Positions 1 through 7,388 of a DNA stretch of 52,843 nucleotides are shown here, piece by piece (position 1 is the stretch's first letter; each line of letters begins with the position of its first letter). Below the pieces are notes generated by a model, which was not told the DNA's origin, made no database searches, and saw only the letters and a list, made by a program, of their open reading frames with translations. The DNA lies in assembly GCA_902491625.1 (NCBI GenBank), contig CABUIO010000014.1, positions 1 to 52,843 of the forward strand. Reading direction: 5' to 3'. Origin of the DNA: an uncultured Porphyromonadaceae bacterium (GTDB lineage: Bacteria > Bacteroidota > Bacteroidia > Bacteroidales > Muribaculaceae). The position numbers and the translations under genes are program-made.

Positions 1-56
1 AATGGAATCAGCCCTAATTTATCTTACCTCAAAAAATTTTATCGGACAGCAATATT

Positions 57-230
57 ATGGAAAGTGAGAAAACGCGCCTGAGCAAAGGCGACAGGTTCCG
101 TTTTGGCGTGATAGTGGAGGATGAACCCCTGATGATCCACGGCATTGAACCTGCGGAAGGGAGCACCCTGCCGAAAAACGGCTGCTATGTCTGCGGCGCC
201 ACCCACGGCGTCACCTTCAGCCTTGTATAA
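57..230 (+). CDS. Small hypothetical protein or gene remnant
   Basis: An open frame of 57 codons starts at an ATG at 57, after an in-frame TAA at 15. It is not recognised. The C-terminal part has a CxxC pair (CYVCG). After the TAA at 228-230 and a second in-frame TAA at 240-242, the same frame continues from a GTG at 243 to a TGA at 312-314. That piece carries a second cysteine pair (SCSDAC). The two pairs look like halves of a small zinc-binding protein broken by stops or by two compensating frameshifts; this is inference. It converges on hemW. It could also be a genuine short protein or the end of a gene cut by the window edge. Confidence 0.4.
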   Translation: MESEKTRLSKGDRFRFGVIVEDEPLMIHGIEPAEGSTLPKNGCYVCGATHGVTFSLV

Positions 231-294
231 TCCCGCGACTAAGTGTATGACTTTGTGGAAAAACGCGCGTTTCTCTCCTGCTCCGATGCTTGCC

Positions 295-1407
295 CTAAAG
301 GAGGGCGACGATGATGGGATCGGCGGTGAGCCAATGGCGTTCGGGGATGCGGCAGCGCATGTCGGCTGTTTTCTCGATCATTCCGGCGTCAAGCTGTCGG
401 CGCAGGTTGCGGCGCAGACGTTCGGTGTCTGCGGAGCCGCCCGGGAGCGCGGCGTATTCTGCAAGGGAGATTCCCCGGTCGGTGCGGAGGCGCGTCATCA
501 GGTATTCCTCGCGGAGTTCGGCGTCGGTGAGTGTTTCGGTCGAGAACCGGCGGTCGCCGCGCAGATATGCCTCGGTGTCCGGAAAGTTGGCAGTGCGCAG
601 ACGTTTGCCGTCGTAGCTGTGTGCGCCCGGGCCGAGTCCGAGGTATGGTGCTGAGTGCCAATAGGCTGTGTTGTGGCGTGACTCAAAGCCTGGAAGGGCG
701 AAGTTGGAGATTTCGTAGTGGCGGTAGCCCGCGGCGGCAAGTGCTTCGCACAGATGCAGATACATTTCCTCAGAGATTTCTTGGGGCGGCAGCTGTATCT
801 TTCCGGCTTCGGCGAGGCGAGTCATGGCGGTGCCCTCCTCAAGCATCAGTGAATAGAGCGAGATATGCTGCGGACGGAGCGCGATCGCTCTTTCCACGTC
901 GCGGCGCCATGAGTCGAAAGTCTGACCGGGAAGTCCGAACATCAGGTCGATGCTCACGTTGCCCGACGGAAGCAGTGATTCGTAGGCTTCGGCTGCGCGG
1001 GCTGCGGTGTGCCGGCGTCCGATGCTCCGCAGCAGTGTATTGTCGAAGCTCTGCACTCCCATGCTGAAACGGTTGAATCCGGCTTCAAGGAGTGCGGCGG
1101 CATATTCCGGCGTCACGTTGTCCGGATTCAGTTCGATGGTAATTTCCTTCGGCCTGCCGCCGAAAATATCCGACATGCGGCGGAGAAGTTCTGAGGCAGT
1201 TTCCGGCGGCATCAGCGAGGGTGTGCCTCCGCCGACATAGATAGTGTCGGGAGGCGAGGGGAGTTCATTGCGGCGTGAGCGTGCCTCGTCTGTGACAGCG
1301 CGTAAAAAAGTCTCCCACGGCACCTCGGTGCGCGGAAGACTGTAGAAGTCGCAATAAAGGCATTTGCTGCGGCAGAAGGGTATGTGGATATAGAGGTGGC
1401 TGCTCAT
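295..1407 (-). CDS. hemW: Radical SAM heme chaperone HemW
   Basis: This 370-residue protein belongs to the HemW / oxygen-independent coproporphyrinogen oxidase-like family, which handles heme delivery in the cytoplasm. The radical SAM cluster motif CX3CX2C lies at Cys12, Cys16 and Cys19 (PFCRSKCLYC), and the GGGTP SAM-binding motif is at about residues 59-63. An HNxxYW motif typical of the HemW branch occurs in the C-terminal half. The open frame extends 73 codons further upstream, but that part lies inside ribH in another frame. The ATG at 1407 overlaps the ribH stop in an ATGA junction and gives the family's usual N-terminus. It is probably translated from the same message as ribH. Confidence 0.93.
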   Translation of the reverse strand: MSSHLYIHIPFCRSKCLYCDFYSLPRTEVPWETFLRAVTDEARSRRNELPSPPDTIYVGGGTPSLMPPETASELLRRMSDIFGGRPKEITIELNPDNVTPEYAAALLEAGFNRFSMGVQSFDNTLLRSIGRRHTAARAAEAYESLLPSGNVSIDLMFGLPGQTFDSWRRDVERAIALRPQHISLYSLMLEEGTAMTRLAEAGKIQLPPQEISEEMYLHLCEALAAAGYRHYEISNFALPGFESRHNTAYWHSAPYLGLGPGAHSYDGKRLRTANFPDTEAYLRGDRRFSTETLTDAELREEYLMTRLRTDRGISLAEYAALPGGSADTERLRRNLRRQLDAGMIEKTADMRCRIPERHWLTADPIIVALL

Positions 1408-1892
1408 CGACCCGTGAGATTGGCCATCTCGATCGCTGCCACTGCGGCCTCTGTGCCTTTGTTTCCGAGTATGCCGCCGGCTCTTTCGGCAGCCTGATCG
1501 AAGCTGTTGACGGTCAGGACGCCGAAGATCACCGGAACGTCGCCGGTCGCGTTGAGCGTCGTGACGCCCTGAGTCACCGACTGGCAGACATAGTCGAAAT
1601 GAGGCGTGTCGCCACGGATCACGCATCCGATGACAATGACGGCGGAAGGATTGTAGCGCCGGATGGCGTAGGCGGCGCCGTGGGTCAGCTCGACGGCGCC
1701 GGGCACCTGAAGCATCCTGACGTTGTCTTCCGGCACCCCCGCGTCGAGAAGTGTCTCTCGGGCGCCTTGGGCGAGCGCGTCGACAATCTCCGTGTTCCAG
1801 CGTGTGGAGATGATCACGCAGCTGAATTTTGAAGGATCGGCGGGCACGGCTTGCTGCAGCTCGCCGCTTTCACCCCGCAATATCGTTGACAT
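1404..1892 (-). CDS. ribH: 6,7-dimethyl-8-ribityllumazine synthase
   Basis: This 162-residue lumazine synthase catalyses the penultimate step of riboflavin synthesis, condensing the 5-amino-ribitylamino-uracil with dihydroxybutanone phosphate. The conserved RGDTPHFDYV stretch carries the catalytic histidine, and the VPGAVEL segment is also typical. Length is normal for the family. Its stop overlaps the hemW start by four bases, and the TPR-like gene lies 10 bp upstream, so the three appear co-transcribed. No other riboflavin genes are present in the window. Confidence 0.96.
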   Translation of the reverse strand: MSTILRGESGELQQAVPADPSKFSCVIISTRWNTEIVDALAQGARETLLDAGVPEDNVRMLQVPGAVELTHGAAYAIRRYNPSAVIVIGCVIRGDTPHFDYVCQSVTQGVTTLNATGDVPVIFGVLTVNSFDQAAERAGGILGNKGTEAAVAAIEMANLTGR

Positions 1893-1902
1893 TCGTGTTC
1901 AG

Positions 1903-2955
1903 TTACTTGTTAAGGTGTTTCTCCGCTTTGTCGGCGGCCATGGCCTCGACCTCGCGGTTCATCTTCTCTTTGACGTTGTGGACTTTTTCCTCGACTTTGC
2001 GGAGAGATTTCTCGGCTTTCTCGGCGAGCTTTCCGGCAGTCTCCTGTGCCTTGCGGTGGAAAGAGTTGACCGTACCCTCGACGCGGCCGACATTCTTGTC
2101 GACTTTCTCGACAGTCTTCTTGGCGTTCTTGATGGTCAGCGAGTGCAGGAAAGTCTTCCAGCGCGGTTCGAGGCGTGTGTCAAGCTCGATGACTTCAAGG
2201 AGAGCGAGAATGTCCTCTTCAAGCTCTATTGTCTCAAGGGCGATGGCGTGTGGGAGGACGGCGTTGAGCAGACGAGTGGCACGCGGACGCATGGCGCGGA
2301 TGCGGATCATGATCTCGGCCATCTCGATCGACATTTTCACCTCCTTGCGGCCGACCTTTCCTGTGCGGCGGCGCGAATACTTGATTGCCTCGGCATAGAA
2401 TTTCAGCGAGCCACGGTAGTCGCCTGTGGCCGCGAGGAGCTGGGCGGTCTTGCGCAGTGAGTCGACGAGGCGGTCTGTCGCGGCGTTCACACCGCTGTTG
2501 ACCTTGGAGAAAAGCTGGTTGGTGACTGTCTGCTGACGTGCGAGCATGTCGAGTGTCTTGCGGCGCGAGCGCAGGATGTGGGTTGACAGCTCCATGGCGA
2601 GGATATAGAATTCACCGAAACGCTCGGCGTCGGTCTCGATGAGCCGGTTGAGCACCTTGAAGAGAGTGTCGAGATCGCGCTCTGCCTGCTTGAGGTCGTT
2701 GGTTGCCAGGCGGATCTGGGTGAGGTCGAAAAGGAGAGCCATGAGGACGGCGCGGAATTCCGTGTTCTCCAGATCGGCGAATCCGCGGAGCTGCCTGAGC
2801 GACTCCACGGTGCGCTCCAGAGCGTCTGAATAGCGATCTTCGTGCATGAGCTTGCGCACGGTCTGGCGTGTGAGCTCGACCTGACGCAGGGTCTCTTTGT
2901 CGGCTGAATGTCTGTCGAGTTCTTCGAGTCTGAGAGGTAAATTGATGTGTATCAT
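1903..2955 (-). CDS. TPR-like cytoplasmic protein upstream of ribH
   Basis: This 350-residue, almost entirely helical protein has no signal peptide. The middle contains helix-turn-helix pairs of tetratricopeptide type, for example DYRGSLKFYAEAIKYS. The last 65 residues or so are Lys/Glu-rich and predicted coiled coil or amphipathic helix (KKTVEKVDKNVGRVEG onward). The start MIHINLPLRL at 2955 was chosen over an upstream ATG at 3045, because the upstream piece overlaps kdsD. Similar proteins commonly precede ribH in Bacteroidales, from general knowledge. The function is not known; a scaffold or regulatory role is possible but not shown. Confidence 0.75.
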   Translation of the reverse strand: MIHINLPLRLEELDRHSADKETLRQVELTRQTVRKLMHEDRYSDALERTVESLRQLRGFADLENTEFRAVLMALLFDLTQIRLATNDLKQAERDLDTLFKVLNRLIETDAERFGEFYILAMELSTHILRSRRKTLDMLARQQTVTNQLFSKVNSGVNAATDRLVDSLRKTAQLLAATGDYRGSLKFYAEAIKYSRRRTGKVGRKEVKMSIEMAEIMIRIRAMRPRATRLLNAVLPHAIALETIELEEDILALLEVIELDTRLEPRWKTFLHSLTIKNAKKTVEKVDKNVGRVEGTVNSFHRKAQETAGKLAEKAEKSLRKVEEKVHNVKEKMNREVEAMAADKAEKHLNK

Positions 2956-2992
2956 TTCTGTTGATGTTGTTTCAAAATTGAGGAGGATGGCG

Positions 2993-3598
2993 TCACAGCG
3001 TGCGGGCCTTGCCGCCCAGATAGCCTCCGTGGTGACGTTTGGCATACTGCTGGGGCGTGAATCCGATGGCCTTCATCACGGCTACGACGAGGACATCTCC
3101 TATGACCGTCATCATTGTGGTCGAGGTGGTCGGCGTCAGGCCGAGAGGGCACACCTCCGGAGCGTCGGCGGTGGGCAGCAACGCGTCGGCCGACAGCGCC
3201 AGAGGACTGTCTGTCTTACCCGTGATAACAATTAAAGGTACATCAGGGTTCATGTTGCGGGCGAGTTCCACCAGTTCGAGGATTTCGCGGGTCTTGCCTG
3301 AATTGCTGATGAGAAGCATCAGGTCGTCGGGCTGCATGACGCCAAGATCGCCGTGCTGAGCCTCGGAGGGGTGGAGAAACACTGCCGGAGTGCCTGTGGA
3401 TGAGAATGTTGTGGCGATGTTCATGGCGATCTGTCCGGCCTTTCCCATGCCGGAGGTGATCAGCTTGCCTCCGCGTTCGGCTACGTGGCTGACGATGAGC
3501 TTTACGGCCTTCTCGTAGTCGGCGGTCACCGGGATGGACGCCACGGCACGGCTCTCGGCCTCCAGGATTTCGCGCATGAGTATCTTTGTATCTTCCAT
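2993..3598 (-). CDS. kdsD: Arabinose-5-phosphate isomerase, SIS domain only
   Basis: This 201-residue sugar isomerase (SIS) protein converts ribulose 5-phosphate to arabinose 5-phosphate, the first step towards Kdo for lipopolysaccharide. The phosphate-binding loops ITSGMGKAGQIA and ISNSGKTREI and a C-terminal KRHHGG are visible. The tandem CBS domains of the classical 320-residue KdsD/KpsF are absent. A single-domain form is known in Bacteroides fragilis, so this is a lineage form rather than a truncation. It precedes the TPR-like gene by 37 bp in the same direction. lpxB at 22098-23249 belongs to the same envelope pathway but is not linked. Confidence 0.85.
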   Translation of the reverse strand: MEDTKILMREILEAESRAVASIPVTADYEKAVKLIVSHVAERGGKLITSGMGKAGQIAMNIATTFSSTGTPAVFLHPSEAQHGDLGVMQPDDLMLLISNSGKTREILELVELARNMNPDVPLIVITGKTDSPLALSADALLPTADAPEVCPLGLTPTTSTTMMTVIGDVLVVAVMKAIGFTPQQYAKRHHGGYLGGKARTL

Positions 3599-3632
3599 AT
3601 CGGTTTTGATTCTACAGGTTATAGATTAGAGG

Positions 3633-4082
3633 TTAGAGGTTGGGTATTGCTTCAAACTCCTTGAGCAGCGAGCGCCATTCTTCAGGCACGCCTGTGGGGA
3701 GTAATGTCTTGACATCGACATAGACCATCACGGTCTCGCAGAGCGAGTGGACTTCGTCGGTGTCGTGGTCGACGATCATCTGCTGCAGCCGGATATGCTT
3801 GTCCCCCATCTCGGTGAGCCGTGTGAGAACGTCGATCTTCTGTCCGAAATAGATCGGACGGCGGAAGGCGCAGTCCACGTTGGCTATCACGGTCTCGATC
3901 TTGCGGAAGTTGATGTCCCCCTTGCGCACGGCCTCCATGTAGCGCGCCTTGCCGGTATCGTAGAACGAGAAATATACGGTGTTGTTGACGTGGCCGAGCA
4001 GGTCGATGTCGTTGAATCGGATCTGTAGCGGGATGCGGTGACGGAAGGCGTCGGTCGGGGGTATCTGAATCGGATAAGGCAT
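3633..4082 (-). CDS. Hotdog-fold acyl-CoA thioesterase
   Basis: This 149-residue protein belongs to the YbgC / 4-hydroxybenzoyl-CoA thioesterase family. The N-terminal IRFNDIDLLGHVNN matches the family's D-x-D-x-x-G-H-V-N-N active-site pattern, followed by the long central helix segment YFSFYDTGKARYM. It is predicted to be cytoplasmic and to hydrolyse an acyl-CoA of unknown chain length. It lies between the DciA-like gene (14 bp upstream) and kdsD, all on the same strand. The substrate cannot be told from sequence. Confidence 0.85.
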   Translation of the reverse strand: MPYPIQIPPTDAFRHRIPLQIRFNDIDLLGHVNNTVYFSFYDTGKARYMEAVRKGDINFRKIETVIANVDCAFRRPIYFGQKIDVLTRLTEMGDKHIRLQQMIVDHDTDEVHSLCETVMVYVDVKTLLPTGVPEEWRSLLKEFEAIPNL

Positions 4083-4096
4083 AAATTAGCGCGAGG

Positions 4097-4387
4097 TCAG
4101 ATGAAACGTATTTCGGTGATTATCTCTTTGCCGAGGGCATTGTTGATGGCCTTCAGCAGCGGTGTCTGCTGCATTGAAAGCTCCTGACGGACGGCGGCGG
4201 AGGTGACGTGCACCATCAGCGTGCTTCCGTTGACGCGCCTCATGGTGGTGAGGCGGTTGATGTGGTTGCCGACGACAGTGCCCCAGACGGAGAGGGCGCG
4301 GTGGGCGAGCATGTTGTCCTCCAGACCTTCGCTACGGACCACATTGTCGATAATCTCGGATATGAGCATCGGTCGGGTGCGTTTCAT
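4097..4387 (-). CDS. DUF721 / DciA-like protein
   Basis: This 96-residue protein resembles the DUF721 (DciA) family. In other bacteria DciA helps load the replicative helicase. The N-terminal helix (SEIIDNVVRSEGLED) and the GNHINRLTTMRRVNGSTLMV strand pattern fit. It overlaps the recF stop by four bases, a common arrangement of DUF721 genes next to recF, so a role in replication or repair is supported by position. It is short but complete. Confidence 0.8.
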   Translation of the reverse strand: MKRTRPMLISEIIDNVVRSEGLEDNMLAHRALSVWGTVVGNHINRLTTMRRVNGSTLMVHVTSAAVRQELSMQQTPLLKAINNALGKEIITEIRFI

Positions 4388-5514
4388 GTCTGGTCAAGGA
4401 GTGAGCAGACCCCTTCCTCGACGCCGAAGAGGCGATAGCGCCCGGCGGTGCGGCTGAGGATGGAGTCTATATGCTTGCGGTTGGTGTCGGTTATGAAGAT
4501 CTGGCCGAAAGTCCGGCCGGGATCGGTGACTGTGGCCACGATGCGCTCCACGCGCGAGGCGTCGAGCTTGTCGAAGATGTCGTCAAGCAGCAGTATGGGG
4601 AGAGTGCGGGAGTGGGAGGCGAGGTATTCGTAGAGCGCGAGACGCAGGGCGATGGTGAAGCTCTTCATCTGACCCTGGCTGCCGACCCGGCGGACGTCGT
4701 AGCCGTCGAGCGAGAGAGCGATGTCGTCGCGGTGCGGACCCACGGTGGTGTGGGTCAGGATGATGTCGCGCTGGCGCACACGGTCGAGTGCGGTGGCGAA
4801 ATCTCCGGCTGTGACGGCATCTGTAGCCGAGGGAGTGTAGGCTATGGCGGCAGTCTCCGCTTCCGGCGCGATGAGGGCGTGGAAGGCAGCGAATGGCGCG
4901 GAGATCTCCTCACACCAGCGGCGGCGCGTGGCGGCGATGACCTCGGCGCAGGCCGTCATCTGCATCTCGACGGACTCCATGAGCAGCGGATCGGTCACAC
5001 CGTTGCGGAGCATTCCGTTGCGCTGGCGCAGAGCCTCGTTGTAGCGCTGCAGATGCTGGAGATAGGAAGCGTCGGCCTGCGAGATGACATTGTCGATGAG
5101 GCGCCGGCGCTCCTCGGCTCCTCCGGTGATGAGCATCAGGTCGGAAGGGTCGGCAAGCACTACAGGGATGGTGCCGACATGGTCGGAGAGGCGGCGGCAG
5201 TCCTTGCCGTCGCGACGCAGCTGCTTGCGGCGTCCCTGACTCCAGCCGATGCTCACGTCCAGACGTGTGGCGTCTTCGGCGCCCGAGTCGGAGTAATGGC
5301 CGCGGAGCATCATCTGCTGTTCGCCGTGGCGCACGATCTCGCCGTCGGTGAGCGAGCGGCTGCTGCGTCCCATGCTCAGATAGTAGATGGCTTCGAGCAG
5401 GTTGCTCTTGCCCATGCCGTTGCTCCCTACAAGGCAGTTGGCTCCGCCCGAAAATTCGAGCGAAGCCTCTCCTATGTTCTTGAAATTGAGTATTTCGAGT
5501 CTGTCAAGCAGCAT
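4384..5514 (-). CDS. recF: DNA replication and repair protein RecF
   Basis: This 376-residue SMC-like ATPase acts with RecO and RecR to load RecA at single-strand gaps. The Walker A loop GSNGMGKSN lies at residues 30-38. The ABC-type signature region GSQGQMKSFTIALRLA and the Walker B LPILLLDDIFDKLD are near the C-terminus. Length is normal. It is translationally coupled to the downstream DciA-like gene through an ATGA overlap. The secreted 127-residue gene lies 31 bp upstream in the same direction and may share its message. Confidence 0.95.
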   Translation of the reverse strand: MLLDRLEILNFKNIGEASLEFSGGANCLVGSNGMGKSNLLEAIYYLSMGRSSRSLTDGEIVRHGEQQMMLRGHYSDSGAEDATRLDVSIGWSQGRRKQLRRDGKDCRRLSDHVGTIPVVLADPSDLMLITGGAEERRRLIDNVISQADASYLQHLQRYNEALRQRNGMLRNGVTDPLLMESVEMQMTACAEVIAATRRRWCEEISAPFAAFHALIAPEAETAAIAYTPSATDAVTAGDFATALDRVRQRDIILTHTTVGPHRDDIALSLDGYDVRRVGSQGQMKSFTIALRLALYEYLASHSRTLPILLLDDIFDKLDASRVERIVATVTDPGRTFGQIFITDTNRKHIDSILSRTAGRYRLFGVEEGVCSLLDQT

Positions 5515-5545
5515 CCTTCTCTGTCAGGTGGCATCCTTTGGCAAC

Positions 5546-5929
5546 TCAGAGGCCTAAGATGGCCTTCTCTTCGGGCATCGTGAAATAGAACGAACGCTCG
5601 CCACGCTCGCCGCAGTCGATCACGAGCATGAACGCGCTCCCGTTGTCGTAGAGCATTTTCATGATTCCGCGGAAGTTGGCGTCTTCGCTGATCGACTTGC
5701 GCAGCTCGGCCTCGTCTGTGTCGATCCAGACATCCTGCGCCATGGAATTGGACTCGATCATAGTGATCTGGAAATACGTGCCGTTGTAGTAGGCATATAT
5801 TCCGGAGGTCGTGTCCTTGTTCATGTTCTCGGCAAGGTTGCGGAGTGTCTGCGACTCGGCCGAAGCCTCGGGCGCGACGGCGAACAGAGCCGCCATGGCG
5901 AGGCAGAGTATGGTGAGAATCTTCTTCAT
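5546..5929 (-). CDS. Small secreted protein of unknown function
   Basis: The 127-residue product has a clear signal peptide (KKILTILCLAMAALFAV, cleavage after PEASA near residue 25). The mature part is about 100 residues of mixed alpha/beta character. There is no lipobox cysteine, so a periplasmic or secreted location is predicted. It lies between asnS and recF on the same strand, but the link with either is probably only positional. I do not recognise the family with certainty; it resembles small DUF4252-type envelope proteins of Bacteroidetes in size only. Confidence 0.7.
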   Translation of the reverse strand: MKKILTILCLAMAALFAVAPEASAESQTLRNLAENMNKDTTSGIYAYYNGTYFQITMIESNSMAQDVWIDTDEAELRKSISEDANFRGIMKMLYDNGSAFMLVIDCGERGERSFYFTMPEEKAILGL

Positions 5930-5962
5930 TTCAGTCGATTTTTTCTATTGTGGAGAAAAGGT

Positions 5963-7366
5963 TTAGAACTCGCAGTTGCCGGGATAGCGCGGGAAGGGAA
6001 TGACGTCGCGGATGTTCTGCATTCCGGTGACGAAGAGCACCAGACGTTCGAATCCGAGGCCGAATCCGCTGTGGGGCACGGTGCCGAAGCGGCGTGTGTC
6101 GAGATACCACCACATGTCCTTCATCGGTATGCCAAGCTCCTCGATGCGGCCCAGCAGCTTGTCGTAGCTCTCCTCGCGCTGGCTTCCGCCGATGATCTCG
6201 CCGATCTTGGGGAAGAGCACGTCCATGGCGCGCACGGTCTTGCCGTCGTCGTTGAGCTTCATGTAGAAGGCCTTGATCTCCTTCGGATAGTCGGTCAGGA
6301 TGACAGGCTTCTTGAAATGCTCCTCGACGAGATAGCGCTCATGCTCCGAGGCAAGGTCGACCCCCCAGTAGACGGGGAACTCGAATTTCTTGCCGCTCTC
6401 TTCGAGAATCTTGACGCCCTCGGTGTAGGGGAGACGCACGAACTCGTTGTCGACCACAAACTTCAGGCGCTCGATCAGCTCCTTGTCGAACATGTCGTTG
6501 AGGAACTGGATGTCATCCTTGCAGTGTTCCAGCGCGTAGCTGATGCAGTATTTGATGAACTCCTCGGCAAGATCCATGTTGTCGGCGATCTCGTAGAAGG
6601 CCATCTCGGGCTCGATCATCCAGAACTCCGACAGATGGCGCGGAGTGTTGGAGTTTTCGGCGCGGAACGTGGGACCGAAAGTGTAGATGCAGCCCAGAGC
6701 GGTGGCGCCAAGTTCTCCTTCGAGCTGACCGCTCACAGTGAGGCTCGCGGGCTTGCCGAAGAAGTCGGCGGAATAGTCGGTCTTGCCCTCCTCGGTCTTC
6801 GGGAGGTTCTGCATGTCCATCGTCGTGACCTGAAACATTGCTCCGGCGCCTTCGCAGTCGGAGGCTGTGATCAGCGGCGTGTGGAAATAGTAGAAGCCCT
6901 TGTCGTTGAAGAATTTATGGATGGCAAAGGCCAGGGCGTGGCGTATGCGGAGCACGGCGCCGAAGGTGTTGGTGCGAGGGCGCAGATGCGCTTTCTCGCG
7001 CAGGAACTCCAGCGTGTGCCCCTTCTTCTGCAAGGGATATGTCTCGGGATCGGCGGTGCCGTAGATTTCCAGCTCGTCGGCCTGAACTTCCACTGATTGC
7101 CCTTTGCCTTGCGAGGCCACGAGCTTGCCCTGCACGTGGATGCTGGAGCCTGTGGTCACCGGCTTGAGCTGCTCCTCGGAGAAGCGTTGCAGATCGAAGA
7201 CGATCTGCAGGTTCTTGATCGTGGAGCCGTCGTTGAGTGCCACGAACTGTACATTCTTGTTGCCACGTCGGGTGCGTACCCAGCCCTTGACATCGACAGT
7301 CGTGCCGATGAGCTTGTCGGGGTCGCCGAGCAGACCGGCGACACGTGTGCGGCGAATATCTTCCAT
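5963..7366 (-). CDS. asnS: Asparaginyl-tRNA synthetase
   Basis: This 467-residue class IIb aminoacyl-tRNA synthetase charges tRNA-Asn. The N-terminal OB-fold carries VKGWVRTRRGNKNVQFV. Motif 2 is FRAENSNTPRHLSEFWMIEP, and motif 3 is GFGLGFERLVLFVTG near the C-terminus. The ATG at 7366 (MEDIRRTRVAGLL) matches the usual N-terminus of the family. An ATG 10 codons upstream would overlap the rluB stop by 8 bp and is less likely. The gene follows the pseudouridine synthase gene by 22 bp. Confidence 0.96.
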   Translation of the reverse strand: MEDIRRTRVAGLLGDPDKLIGTTVDVKGWVRTRRGNKNVQFVALNDGSTIKNLQIVFDLQRFSEEQLKPVTTGSSIHVQGKLVASQGKGQSVEVQADELEIYGTADPETYPLQKKGHTLEFLREKAHLRPRTNTFGAVLRIRHALAFAIHKFFNDKGFYYFHTPLITASDCEGAGAMFQVTTMDMQNLPKTEEGKTDYSADFFGKPASLTVSGQLEGELGATALGCIYTFGPTFRAENSNTPRHLSEFWMIEPEMAFYEIADNMDLAEEFIKYCISYALEHCKDDIQFLNDMFDKELIERLKFVVDNEFVRLPYTEGVKILEESGKKFEFPVYWGVDLASEHERYLVEEHFKKPVILTDYPKEIKAFYMKLNDDGKTVRAMDVLFPKIGEIIGGSQREESYDKLLGRIEELGIPMKDMWWYLDTRRFGTVPHSGFGLGFERLVLFVTGMQNIRDVIPFPRYPGNCEF

Positions 7367-7388
7367 TTTAGTCTGTTTCAGATGAGAA

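Noticed and set aside
3599..3632. Short repeat gattagaggttagagg before kdsD as an insertion end
   Set aside because: It resembles the ttagagg of element B, but there is no inverted partner or further match; 34 bp of spacer is not enough to support an element.
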